Of a stretch of 64,000 nucleotides of DNA, positions 16,955 to 26,085 are shown piece by piece. Origin of the DNA: JAHEFT01 sp964443145 (lineage in GTDB: Bacteria; Pseudomonadota; Gammaproteobacteria; Xanthomonadales; SZUA-36); assembly GCA_964443145.1 (NCBI GenBank), contig CAYUBS010000002.1:1-64000 (forward strand). The letters are read 5' to 3'. Made by a program: the position numbers and the translations under genes. Numbering within the stretch: the stretch's first letter is position 1; each line of letters begins with the position of its first letter. The notes under the pieces are model-generated. The model did no database searches, was not told where the DNA came from, and saw only the letters and a list, made by a program, of their open reading frames with translations.

Positions 16955-18838
16955 ATGAGCAGCAAATACCGCGCAGAAGATATTGAAGTCCTGACAGGGC
17001 TGGAACCGGTCAGGAGACGGCCGGGGATGTATACCGATACAGCCCGGCCGAACCACCTTGCGATGGAAGTCATCGACAACAGCGTGGACGAAGCGCTGGC
17101 CGGTCACGCCAGTCAGATTAACGTCACGATGTACGAAGACGGCTCTGTCGAAGTCAGCGATGACGGACGCGGGATGCCGGTGGACCTTCATCCGGAGCAA
17201 AACATGCCCGGGGTGGAACTCATCCTCACCAAGCTCCATGCCGGCGGTAAATTCTCTGATCAGAATTACCAGTTCGCGGGTGGCCTGCACGGTGTGGGCG
17301 TATCGGTCGTTAACGCACTTTCCTCCAGGCTCAAAATCTGGATTAAGCGGGACGGCGCCGAGCACTACATGGCTTTCGCTAACGGCGACAAAAAGTCTGA
17401 ACTCAAAGAAGTGGGAACCGTCGGCCAGCGCAACACGGGAACACGCATCCGTTTCTGGCCGGACTCATCCTATTTCGATTCCGCCAATTTCTCCCTGAAG
17501 CGACTGCGGCATCTGTTGCGGGCCAAGGCAGTGCTGTGCCCCGGACTGCTGGTCAGCCTGATGGTGGAAAAGACCAATGAAAAAGAAGAATGGTGCTACC
17601 AGCAGGGCCTGACCGATTACCTGCAAACCGAACTCGAAGGCTATACCTGCCTGCCCGAGCAGCCTTTTTGCGGTGAACTTAAGGGCACGGACTCCCAGAT
17701 CAGCTGGGCCCTGAGCTGGCTGCCCGAGGGCGGCCAATTGCAGGAAAGCTATGTCAACCTGATTCCGACCGTGCAAGGCGGGACCCATGTGAATGGCCTG
17801 CGCACCGGCCTGGTCGATGCACTGCGGGAGTTTTGCGAGCACCACAACCTGCTGCCCCGCGGCCTGCGTCTGACACCGGACGATATCTGGGAAAAAATCA
17901 GTTATATCCTCTCGGTCAAGCTGGCCGACCCCCAGTTCAGTGGTCAGACCAAAGAGCGGCTTTCCTCACGGGCCTGTGTGGCCTTCGTTTCAGGAGTGAT
18001 CAAGGATGCGTTCAGCCTGTGGCTGAACCAGAACGTTGCCGACGGCGAAGCCATTGCGCAACTGGCTATCGACAGCGCCCAGAAGCGGATGAAATCCGCC
18101 AGAAAAGTTGTCCGCAAGAAAATAACCCAGGGGCCGGCCCTGCCCGGCAAGCTCGCTGACTGCACCTCGCAGGACCTCGCCTGGACCGAACTGTTCCTGG
18201 TCGAGGGCGACTCCGCCGGCGGCTCAGCCAAGCAGGCCCGGACCCGCGAATACCAGGCGATACTTCCGCTGCGCGGCAAAATACTGAACACCTGGGAAGT
18301 CGAATCTGACTCGGTTCTGAGTAACCAGGAAGTGCACGACATCTCCGTTGCAATCGGGGTCGATCCGGGGACGAACGAGATCTCCGGCCTGCGCTACGGT
18401 AAAGTCATCATCCTGGCAGACGCCGATTCAGACGGGCTGCACATTGCCACACTGCTCGCTGCCTTGTTCCTGAAACACTTCACGGCGCTGGTCGAAACCG
18501 GGCATATCTTCGTGGCCATGCCACCGCTTTACCGGATCGACGTGGGTAAAGAGACGTTCTACGCACTCGATGACGAGGAGCGAAAAGGCGTTTACGAGCG
18601 CATCGCTGCCGAGAAAAAGAAAGGCAAGGTCATGGAAACCCGCTTCAAGGGCCTGGGTGAGATGAACCCCCTGCAACTGCGCGAGAGCACGGTTGACCCG
18701 GATACCCGCAGGCTGGTGCAGTTGACCGTTGAAAGTCACGCTGCGACCAACAAAGTCATGGACATGCTGCTCGGTAAGAAGCGAGCCGCCGACCGCAAGA
18801 ACTGGCTGGAAGATAAAGGCAATCTCGCCACAGTTTGA
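16955..18838 (+). CDS. parE: DNA topoisomerase IV subunit B
   Basis: 627 residues. ATPase subunit of topoisomerase IV, which decatenates chromosomes with ParC. GHKL motifs EVIDNSVDEALAG and DDGRGMPVD, GGLHGVGVSVVNALS, the toprim EGDSAGGSAKQ and ADADSDGLHI, and LRGKILN are all visible; the length is typical of ParE, not of the longer GyrB. AAGAAGG sits 2 bases before the ATG. It heads a four-gene plus-strand run ending with parC. Confidence 0.97.
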   Translation: MSSKYRAEDIEVLTGLEPVRRRPGMYTDTARPNHLAMEVIDNSVDEALAGHASQINVTMYEDGSVEVSDDGRGMPVDLHPEQNMPGVELILTKLHAGGKFSDQNYQFAGGLHGVGVSVVNALSSRLKIWIKRDGAEHYMAFANGDKKSELKEVGTVGQRNTGTRIRFWPDSSYFDSANFSLKRLRHLLRAKAVLCPGLLVSLMVEKTNEKEEWCYQQGLTDYLQTELEGYTCLPEQPFCGELKGTDSQISWALSWLPEGGQLQESYVNLIPTVQGGTHVNGLRTGLVDALREFCEHHNLLPRGLRLTPDDIWEKISYILSVKLADPQFSGQTKERLSSRACVAFVSGVIKDAFSLWLNQNVADGEAIAQLAIDSAQKRMKSARKVVRKKITQGPALPGKLADCTSQDLAWTELFLVEGDSAGGSAKQARTREYQAILPLRGKILNTWEVESDSVLSNQEVHDISVAIGVDPGTNEISGLRYGKVIILADADSDGLHIATLLAALFLKHFTALVETGHIFVAMPPLYRIDVGKETFYALDDEERKGVYERIAAEKKKGKVMETRFKGLGEMNPLQLRESTVDPDTRRLVQLTVESHAATNKVMDMLLGKKRAADRKNWLEDKGNLATV

Positions 18839-18849
18839 GGAGACAGGAA

Positions 18850-19209
18850 ATGAGCAACCGATCCGATATTGAACAAGCCGTCAGGCTGTATTTTGAAGCC
18901 ATCAACAGCAATGACGCTTCACTTATCCCCCTCAGTGAGGACGTGGTAATGCACGGCCCGATGATGCCTGAGCCCGTCAGGGGCGAGGCAGCTGTTCGAC
19001 AACACATCAGTGACATCGCACCCTTCGTAGCCCGGATGGATCCCCGGTTGACCGTGATCGAGGGCGATACCGCGGCCGTCATCATGGAATTTAAAGGACT
19101 CTCAGGTGTTGTCATTGAGGGCGCCGAATTCTTCCGGGTTAAGGATGGCCTGATCTTCAGCGACCAGGTCTTCTTCGATACACGCGCACTGCTCAAGGGA
19201 GCAAGCTGA
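18850..19209 (+). CDS. NTF2-like (SnoaL-type) protein of unknown function
   Basis: 119 residues from the ATG at 18850, chosen over a TTG at 18835 because GAGGAG lies 7 bases upstream of it and conserved sequence begins there. The pattern fits a cone-shaped NTF2-like fold: an N-terminal helix pair (AVRLYFEAINSND), LSEDVVMHGPM, and late strands IEGAEFFRVKDGLI and FFDTRALL. Such proteins are small ligand-binding or isomerase folds with no fixed reaction. It begins 11 bases after parE and runs into nnrS, an unusual place for such a gene. Confidence 0.8.
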   Translation: MSNRSDIEQAVRLYFEAINSNDASLIPLSEDVVMHGPMMPEPVRGEAAVRQHISDIAPFVARMDPRLTVIEGDTAAVIMEFKGLSGVVIEGAEFFRVKDGLIFSDQVFFDTRALLKGAS

Positions 19210-20366
19210 TCAACCAGTCACTATGGTTGCGGGGATTTCGCCCGTTTTTCCTTGGCGCTTCAATTTTCGCAATGGTGACCATGGCCCTTTGGCTGGCCGT
19301 CTACCGCTTCGGATTTGTCATCCAGCTATCCGGTCTTTCGATGTTCCAATGGCATGCACATGAAATGCTGTATGGCTATGCCATGGCGGTAATCGCCGGT
19401 TTTCTACTGACTGCGGCGTGGAACTGGACCGGCCAGGAAACCGCCAGCGGAGCCGGACTGGCGATAATTTTCCTGCTCTGGCTACTGGCCCGAATCCTGA
19501 TGGCCTGCGGCACCGGCGTGCTGGTCTATGCAGCCGCAGCCGACATGGCGTTTTTGGTTAGCCTGGCATTTGCCGTGGCCAGGCCGATCATCAGGGTCCG
19601 CCAGAAGAGACAAGCCCTGGTGCTGCTGCTACTGGCCCTGTTGACGGCCGCCAATCTGCTGTTCTACCTCGGCGCTACCGGCCTGGTCCCCCATGGCATA
19701 CAGCTGGGAATCTACGGCGGCCTCTACCTGGTGCTGGGTATGGTGTTATTCATGGGTAGGCGGGTCATTCCGTTTTTCACCGAGCGCGGTGTGGGCTACC
19801 CGGTTACCCTCAAAAACCCACGCTGGAATGACATCGCGACATTGGTGCTTTATCCACTTTTCTTAGTCAGCGAAGTCGCTTTTCCACAACATTTAGCCGG
19901 CGCATTGCTGGCCGGCGGCCTGCTGATATCCAATTCCATCCGGATCAATGGCTGGCACACGTTGGGTATCTGGCAAAAACCGCTTTTACTGGGTCTTTTT
20001 GCGGCCTTCGTGATGATCAACCTCGGGTTTCTACTACGTGCACTGATGGCAGTGACCGTCATCCCCGACTACCTGCCCATCCACGCTTATGCAGTGGGTG
20101 GCATCGGTATGCTTACCGTGAGCATGATGGCGCGGGTAACGCTGGGCCACACCGGCAGGGATGTCAACCAGGCACCGCTGGCCATCAAAATTCTGTTGGC
20201 CGGCATGGCCCTGTCCGCCGCCGTCCGTATCTTTTTACCGCTGACTGATGCGGCGAATTACCAACTGTGGATCACCATTGCCGGCATATTGTGGATCCTT
20301 ACATTCGCCTTGTTTTCCATAATTTTTGTGCCTATGCTGCTCCGCCCCCGCGTCGATGCCGGTTGA
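19206..20366 (+). CDS. nnrS: NnrS family haem-copper membrane protein
   Basis: About 386 residues, twelve hydrophobic helices. NnrS proteins bind haem and copper in the membrane and ease nitric-oxide stress. The diagnostic FQWHAHEMLYGYAMAVIAGF and the N-terminal RGFRPFFLG are present. The start is unusual: in other NnrS proteins the GFRPFF block is preceded by several residues, and the frame is open back to a CTG at 19206 that overlaps the upstream stop (CTGA) and has AGGGAG before it. A TTG at 19227 is the alternative. No denitrification genes are in view. Confidence 0.88.
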   Translation: MINQSLWLRGFRPFFLGASIFAMVTMALWLAVYRFGFVIQLSGLSMFQWHAHEMLYGYAMAVIAGFLLTAAWNWTGQETASGAGLAIIFLLWLLARILMACGTGVLVYAAAADMAFLVSLAFAVARPIIRVRQKRQALVLLLLALLTAANLLFYLGATGLVPHGIQLGIYGGLYLVLGMVLFMGRRVIPFFTERGVGYPVTLKNPRWNDIATLVLYPLFLVSEVAFPQHLAGALLAGGLLISNSIRINGWHTLGIWQKPLLLGLFAAFVMINLGFLLRALMAVTVIPDYLPIHAYAVGGIGMLTVSMMARVTLGHTGRDVNQAPLAIKILLAGMALSAAVRIFLPLTDAANYQLWITIAGILWILTFALFSIIFVPMLLRPRVDAG

Positions 20367-20409
20367 GCCGCAAAAGCTGACACGCACCTACTGAAATCAC
20401 CGAAAAACC

Positions 20410-22662
20410 ATGACAGACATTACCCAATCATTCTCCGATCACGAACGTGTCCCGCTCAAGGATTACGCTGAAAAAGCCTACCTGGATTATTCCATGTACG
20501 TGGTGCTCGACCGCGCCCTGCCGCACCTGGGAGATGGCCTGAAGCCGGTCCAGCGACGCATCATTTATGCAATGAGCGAGTTGGGCCTGAGCGCGAAGTC
20601 CAAACCTAAAAAATCGGCCCGGACGGTAGGCGACGTCATCGGCAAATTCCATCCGCATGGCGACGCAGCCTGCTACGAAGCGATGGTGCTGATGGCGCAG
20701 CCGTTTTCCTTCCGTTATCCGCTGGTCGATGGCCAGGGAAATTTCGGATCTCCCGACGACCCGAAGTCGTTCGCCGCCATGCGCTACACAGAGTCGCGCC
20801 TGACCGCCTACGCGAAGACACTGCTGGCTGAACTGGGCAACGGTACGGTTGACTGGGGCCCCAACTTCGACGGCACATTGAAAGAACCGCTGATGCTGCC
20901 GGCGCGGCTGCCCAATGTGCTGCTCAATGGCAGCACCGGCATTGCTGTGGGCATGTCCACGGACATACCGCCGCACAACCTGCGTGAGGTCGTTTCAGCC
21001 TGCATACGCTTGCTGGATGAACCCAAGGCCACCGTTGCCGAACTCTGTGAGCACGTGAAAGGGCCGGACTACCCGACCAACGCCGAAATCATCAGCCCAA
21101 CCGAAGACCTGCTGCAGATGTACGAAACCGGCACCGGTTCGGTGAAGATGCGCGCGATCTGGGAAAAGGAGAACGGCGAGGTTGTCGTCACCGCCCTGCC
21201 TCACCAGGTGTCGCCAGCCAAGGTACTGGAGCAGATTGCAGCGCAAATGCAAGCCAAGAAGCTGCCGATGGTAGAAGACCTGCGGGATGAATCGGACCAT
21301 GAAAATCCGACCCGACTGGTCATCGTGCCGCGTTCCAACCGCGTGGACCTGGTGCAATTGATGAACCACCTTTTCGCGACCACCGACCTGCAACGCAACT
21401 ACCGCGCCAACCTGAACATCATCGGCATCGGCGGCAAACCACAGATTCTCAACCTGCGCGAACTGCTGAAACAATGGCTGTCGTTTCGCATGGATACGGT
21501 CACCCGGCGCCTCAATTTCCGCCTGGACCAGGTCGTCGACCGCCTGCATGTGCTTGAGGGCCTGTTGGTCGCCTACCTCAACATCGACGAGGTGATCTAC
21601 ATTATCCGGCACGAAGACAAGCCCAAGCCGGTTCTGATGAAGCATTTTGACCTGACTGGCACACAGGCCGAGTCCATCCTCGACCTGAAGCTGCGCAACC
21701 TGGCCAAGCTCGAAGAAATGAAGATCCGGGACGAGCAGGATGCCTTGTCCGATGAACGCGACGGGCTGGAGAAAATACTTGGATCGAAAGCGCGGCTAAA
21801 GACGATGATCAAGAAAGAACTGCTGGACGATGCGGAAAAACACGGCGACGACCGCCGTTCCGTGCTGGTGGAAAGGGACGCGGCCCAGGCGCTGCGGCAG
21901 GAAGACCTCGTGCCTTCCGAACCGGTCACCATCGTTCTGTCACAATCAGGATGGGTACGCTCTGCCAAGGGACACGAAATTGACCCTGCGTCGCTCAACT
22001 ACAGGGCCGGCGACGAATTTCAGCACGCGGCACTGGGCCGCAGCAACGAACAGGCGGTGTTTCTCGACTCACGCGGGCGGGCCTATTCACTGTCTGCCCA
22101 CACCCTGCCATCAGCGCGCAGCCAGGGAGAACCACTGACCAGCCGCTTCACGCTGCCGGTAGGTGAAAACTTCATGTACACGCTGGCGGGCAGTGCGGGG
22201 CAGAAGATCGTGCTGGCATCGTCATTCGGCTACGGCTTTGTGACCGACCTGGGCAATTTGCACAGCCGCATGAAGGCCGGTAAGGCTGCCTTGTCCGTCC
22301 CGGCCGGCGCACAACCAGTAATGCCGGCGTACTACGACCCGGCAGCTTCAAATACCATCATCTGTGCCACCTCCGATGGTTACCTGCTGGCCTTCCCGAT
22401 CGAGGAGGTACCCGAGCTTTCACGCGGCAAGGGCAATAAGCTGATCAACATTCCACCCAAACGTCTTAAGGCCGGTGAGGAGTTCATGGTGGGTCTGGCT
22501 GTGATGGCCGATAAACAGGAAATCCTGGTCTGGGCCGGGCAACGTTATCTGCGCATGAGCGCCAGGGATATCGAACACTTCAAGGGTGACCGGGCGCATC
22601 GCGGCCGTAAGCTGCCTCGCGGATTCCAGCGGGTTACCAACATCGAGGTGGCCGCGGACTAA
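20410..22662 (+). CDS. parC: DNA topoisomerase IV subunit A
   Basis: 750 residues. Breakage-reunion subunit of topoisomerase IV. Motifs: LKPVQRRIIYAM, HPHGDAACYEAM, catalytic Tyr126 in MRYTESRLTAYA, and GLLVAYLNIDEVI before a short C-terminal propeller, shorter than GyrA's and lacking a GyrA box. In the quinolone-resistance region the position equal to E. coli Ser80 is Ala86 (HPHGDA). It starts 43 bases after nnrS and converges on sufS. Confidence 0.97.
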   Translation: MTDITQSFSDHERVPLKDYAEKAYLDYSMYVVLDRALPHLGDGLKPVQRRIIYAMSELGLSAKSKPKKSARTVGDVIGKFHPHGDAACYEAMVLMAQPFSFRYPLVDGQGNFGSPDDPKSFAAMRYTESRLTAYAKTLLAELGNGTVDWGPNFDGTLKEPLMLPARLPNVLLNGSTGIAVGMSTDIPPHNLREVVSACIRLLDEPKATVAELCEHVKGPDYPTNAEIISPTEDLLQMYETGTGSVKMRAIWEKENGEVVVTALPHQVSPAKVLEQIAAQMQAKKLPMVEDLRDESDHENPTRLVIVPRSNRVDLVQLMNHLFATTDLQRNYRANLNIIGIGGKPQILNLRELLKQWLSFRMDTVTRRLNFRLDQVVDRLHVLEGLLVAYLNIDEVIYIIRHEDKPKPVLMKHFDLTGTQAESILDLKLRNLAKLEEMKIRDEQDALSDERDGLEKILGSKARLKTMIKKELLDDAEKHGDDRRSVLVERDAAQALRQEDLVPSEPVTIVLSQSGWVRSAKGHEIDPASLNYRAGDEFQHAALGRSNEQAVFLDSRGRAYSLSAHTLPSARSQGEPLTSRFTLPVGENFMYTLAGSAGQKIVLASSFGYGFVTDLGNLHSRMKAGKAALSVPAGAQPVMPAYYDPAASNTIICATSDGYLLAFPIEEVPELSRGKGNKLINIPPKRLKAGEEFMVGLAVMADKQEILVWAGQRYLRMSARDIEHFKGDRAHRGRKLPRGFQRVTNIEVAAD

Positions 22663-22664
22663 AA

Positions 22665-22696
22665 CCCGGGTTTAGTTGAACCGGGGTTTAGTTGAA
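22665..22696. repeat. 16-base tandem duplication at the parC/sufS junction
   Basis: Two adjacent 16-base units (CCCGGGTTTAGTTGAA at 22665-22680 and CCGGGGTTTAGTTGAA at 22681-22696) differ at one base. The second covers the last codons and stop of sufS, so the first looks like a copy of the sufS tail. The first unit also completes a 12-base perfect palindrome (AAACCCGGGTTT, 22662-22673) right at the parC stop. Confidence 0.85.
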
Positions 22697-23920
22697 CATT
22701 TCCCGCACGCTGTGCAGCGCTGTGATCAGGGCATCCACCTCCTGCTCGGTGTTGTACAGGCCGAATGAGACACGGGCAGTAGCCGGCACGTTGAAGAACT
22801 GCATGACCGGCATAGCGCAATGGTGACCGGTGCGCATGGCAATACCGTGGTGATCAATGACCGTGCCCAGATCGTGGGGGTGAATATCGCCGAGCGTGAA
22901 GCTGATCGCTCCGGCTTTTTCTTTCGCGGTGCCGATGATGCGCAAATCTTCAATTTCAGATAACTTGCGCGTCGCATACTGGAGTACCCGCTGCTCGTGG
23001 GCCGCCACCTCGCGCATGTCGAATTGCGATAAATAATCAATCGCCGCGCTGAGCCCAACGCCCCCTGCGATGTGCGGTGTTCCTGCTTCAAACTTGGACG
23101 GCAGATCGTTCCAGGTGGTTTTCTCAAACGTCACCCTGCGGATCATTTCGCCTCCTCCCTGCCAGGGTGGCATGGCGTCCAGGGTCGCTTCGGGGGCCCA
23201 CAAAGCGCCGATGCCGGTCGGCCCGTACATTTTATGGGCTGACAGGCAGTAAAACGTGCACCCCAGGGCCTGTACATCAACACGCGAATGCGGCATGGCT
23301 TGCGCACCATCCACCAGCACCGGAATACCATGGGCACTTGCCAGTTGGCACACTTCTGCTACCGGGTTTACCGTGCCCAGAGCATTGGAAATATGGACGA
23401 TCCCGAGCAGCTTCACACGCTCGGAAAGCATGCTTTTCAGCTCGTCCATTTTCAATTCTCCGCGCTCGTTTATGGGCACGACTTTCAGACTGGCACCTGT
23501 CTGCTCGCATAACATCTGCCACGGCACGATGTTCGCGTGGTGCTCCATGTGGGTCACCAGTATTTCATCGCCGGGCTGCAGTTTTGGCCGCAAGTAACTA
23601 TTGGCCACCAGGTTGATGGACTCAGTGGTACCCCGCGTAAAAATCACCTCTCTTTCCGAGGCCGCATTGATGTATGCAGCCAGCTTACGGCGTCCGGCTT
23701 CATAGAGCTCGGTCGCTTCCTGGCTCAGTGTATGCACGCCACGGTGAACGTTGGCGTTGTGCCGGCGGTAAAAGTCATCAACCGCATCAATGACTACAGC
23801 AGGCCGTTGCGACGATGAAGCCGTGTCGAAATAGATCAGCGGCTTGCCGTGTATTTTCCGTTCCAGGATAGGAAAATCCGCCCGCACCCGGTTGACGTCA
23901 AACGGCTGATACTCAGGCAC
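22688..23920 (-). CDS. sufS: SufS-type cysteine desulfurase
   Basis: About 410 residues from the GTG at 23920, which overlaps the sufD stop by 8 bases; longer forms reaching 24016 would be nested in sufD and carry no family sequence. PLP enzyme that takes sulfur from cysteine for Fe-S assembly. PLP-Lys lies in LSAHKMYGPTG, and the active-site Cys in RTGHHCAMP, close after the conserved His. The long lobe around Cys is of the SufS (group II) type, which normally needs SufE or SufU; neither is in the window. Confidence 0.96.
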   Translation of the reverse strand: MPEYQPFDVNRVRADFPILERKIHGKPLIYFDTASSSQRPAVVIDAVDDFYRRHNANVHRGVHTLSQEATELYEAGRRKLAAYINAASEREVIFTRGTTESINLVANSYLRPKLQPGDEILVTHMEHHANIVPWQMLCEQTGASLKVVPINERGELKMDELKSMLSERVKLLGIVHISNALGTVNPVAEVCQLASAHGIPVLVDGAQAMPHSRVDVQALGCTFYCLSAHKMYGPTGIGALWAPEATLDAMPPWQGGGEMIRRVTFEKTTWNDLPSKFEAGTPHIAGGVGLSAAIDYLSQFDMREVAAHEQRVLQYATRKLSEIEDLRIIGTAKEKAGAISFTLGDIHPHDLGTVIDHHGIAMRTGHHCAMPVMQFFNVPATARVSFGLYNTEQEVDALITALHSVREMFN

Positions 23921-25250
23921 CGCTAGTCTCCGCTGCGATTGGCTGGTCATTCGGCATAGCGGCGTCCAGCCGACTGGAAATGACTTCAGAGAGCCCGGCA
24001 TCGCCCAGGCGGTCACTGACCGCGTGACAGAATGCCGCGGTCAACATCCTCCGCGCTTCCGAGTCACTCAGACCGCGCGTACGCATGTAGAAAATGGCAG
24101 ATTCATCCAACTGGCCAACTGTCGCGCCGTGGCTGGCTACAACTTCGTCTGCGTAAATCTCCAGCTCCGGCTTGGTGTCTATTTCAGCCAGCCGGGACAG
24201 CAAAAGGTTCGCGTTAGACTGATACACGACCGACTCGTCGGCACCCGGCCGGATCAGTGCACGGCCATTGAAAACGCCGCGACTACTCCCACCCAGCACA
24301 CCCCTGAAGAATTGCTTGCTGCTGCATCCGGGGGCTGCATGGTCGACACTGATATGGTTGTCGACGTGTCGTTTCTGGTCCAGCACGAAAGCGCCGTCGA
24401 AACCCGCGAAGGCCCCGGCGCCCGCCAACTCTGAATGAAGTTCATGCCGCACCAGGCCACCACCCAGGTCAAACCCACTGTACTGGTAGACGCTGGCCGC
24501 CGCCTGCTGGACCGAGGTTGAAGTCAGCAGCACACAGTCATCTCCTTCATCCTGAATTCGGACATGGCTCAATTCGGCGTCATTGGAGAGGTCGATCTGG
24601 GTCAGCACATTGAGTGCACCACTGGCCGCGCCGACGCTCTCGTACTGCTCGATGAGATCCAGTTTCGCACCCGGCTCAAGCAATAGAACCAGTCGAAAAT
24701 TGCCCAGGCGTATAGACTCTTCACCGCTGAATGCCCAGCGAACCAATAACTTCCCGGCCTGTGTATTCTCATCAACGTGCACCACCAGGCCCTGGTCCAG
24801 AAAAGCGGTATTCAAAGCGCTAAACATCCGCCCTGCACCTTCGAGCTCAACGGCAGCAAGCAGAGGCTGTAGCCGGTCAGCATATTTTTTGAAAGCCTCA
24901 CGCATGGGTAGCAACGTGACACCCGCCAGCATTTCGGGAAGCGGCGATGACAAAACACCGTTACCTATAGAAACAACGGCGGCATCTGCACCCAGAACCG
25001 GTTCTGGAAAACACGTATCAGCCACAGAGCTCCCATCGCCCCGAACCGTTGTCGGGCGCAGGCCCTCCAGCAATCGCACCGGCGTGTACTTCCAGGCCTC
25101 GTCCTTGCGGGTCGGAAACCCGGCAGAACTAAACTGGCTTGCGGCGTTTTCCCGCAGTTCCTGTAGCCACACGGGTCCATCCTGGCGCACTGTCGTGCTG
25201 TATTCTTCTGACCACTTTTCGACCAGTGGCAAGGTTTCAGCGGTATTCAT
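23913..25250 (-). CDS. sufD: Fe-S cluster assembly protein SufD
   Basis: 445 residues. Beta-helix scaffold subunit that pairs with SufB in the SufBC2D complex. N-terminal helical part with PTRKDEAWKYTPV (the SufD start signature), a long beta-helix, and the C-terminal block EIYADEVVASHGATVGQLDESAIFYM, where the His involved in cluster building is conserved. It follows sufC by 12 bases. Confidence 0.96.
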   Translation of the reverse strand: MNTAETLPLVEKWSEEYSTTVRQDGPVWLQELRENAASQFSSAGFPTRKDEAWKYTPVRLLEGLRPTTVRGDGSSVADTCFPEPVLGADAAVVSIGNGVLSSPLPEMLAGVTLLPMREAFKKYADRLQPLLAAVELEGAGRMFSALNTAFLDQGLVVHVDENTQAGKLLVRWAFSGEESIRLGNFRLVLLLEPGAKLDLIEQYESVGAASGALNVLTQIDLSNDAELSHVRIQDEGDDCVLLTSTSVQQAAASVYQYSGFDLGGGLVRHELHSELAGAGAFAGFDGAFVLDQKRHVDNHISVDHAAPGCSSKQFFRGVLGGSSRGVFNGRALIRPGADESVVYQSNANLLLSRLAEIDTKPELEIYADEVVASHGATVGQLDESAIFYMRTRGLSDSEARRMLTAAFCHAVSDRLGDAGLSEVISSRLDAAMPNDQPIAAETSGA

Positions 25251-25262
25251 CGACCGGCCTCC

Positions 25263-26039
25263 CTATGTCCTGATCTGTTCGTTCAGCTGCGTGATACCGC
25301 CCTGTTCGAGCCAGCTGTAACCCTGCTCTTCCAGTTTCAGTGCCAGCTTTGCATCGCCACTGGCAACAATCTTGCCGTCGGCGAGCACGTGAACCATGTC
25401 CGGGATGATGTGATCCAGCAAACGCTGGTAGTGGGTCACCACGATCATGGAGCGGTCTTCGCTGCGCAGCCGGTTGACACCTTCAGCCACCAGTCGCAGC
25501 GCATCAATATCCAGCCCCGAATCTGTTTCGTCGAGGATCGCCAGTGACGGCTCCAGCACGGCCATCTGGAAAATCTCGTTACGTTTTTTCTCACCGCCAG
25601 AGAAACCCTCGTTGACCGCCCGGTGCATCAGGTCATCACTGATGTGCAGAATCTTGAGTTTTTCACGAACCCGTTTCAGGAACTCCATTGAGTCAAGTTC
25701 AGGCTCTCCACGGTATTTTCGCTGAGCGTTCAGCGCTGCCCGCAAAAAATAGGTGTTATTCACACCAGGGATTTCTACCGGATACTGAAAGGCCAGGAAC
25801 ACGCCCTCACAGGCCCGTTCCTCGGGCTCAAGCTCAAGCAGGTCCTTACCCTTGTAAATCACTTCACCCGCAGTGACTTCGTAGCCTTCACGGCCCGCAA
25901 GCACATTCCCCAACGTACTTTTGCCGGCGCCATTGGGACCCATGATGGCGTGTACTTCACCATCAGCAATCGACAGGTCCAGCCCCTTCAGGATCGGCTT
26001 ACCACCCACAGTGGCATGTAAATTTTTAACTTCTAACAT
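25263..26039 (-). CDS. sufC: Fe-S cluster assembly ATPase SufC
   Basis: 258 residues from the ATG at 26039 (MLEVKNLHA); an upstream ATG at 26105 would overlap sufB and add non-family sequence. ABC-type ATPase with Walker A GPNGAGKST, the SufC-specific FSGGEKKRNEI signature and ILDETDSGLDIDAL Walker B. It drives conformational change in SufB-SufD during cluster assembly. Confidence 0.97.
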   Translation of the reverse strand: MLEVKNLHATVGGKPILKGLDLSIADGEVHAIMGPNGAGKSTLGNVLAGREGYEVTAGEVIYKGKDLLELEPEERACEGVFLAFQYPVEIPGVNNTYFLRAALNAQRKYRGEPELDSMEFLKRVREKLKILHISDDLMHRAVNEGFSGGEKKRNEIFQMAVLEPSLAILDETDSGLDIDALRLVAEGVNRLRSEDRSMIVVTHYQRLLDHIIPDMVHVLADGKIVASGDAKLALKLEEQGYSWLEQGGITQLNEQIRT

Positions 26040-26085
26040 GGCTTCATCACTTTCTCTGTATTCGTTGATTATTGAACCGCAGCCC

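Noticed and set aside
16835..17365. 176-residue minus-strand frame overlapping the 5' end of parE
   Set aside because: It lies opposite the conserved ATPase motifs of ParE and has no family sequence; it is an antisense by-product of codon bias.
20995..21645. 216-residue minus-strand frame inside parC
   Set aside because: It mirrors the conserved ParC coding strand and has no independent support.
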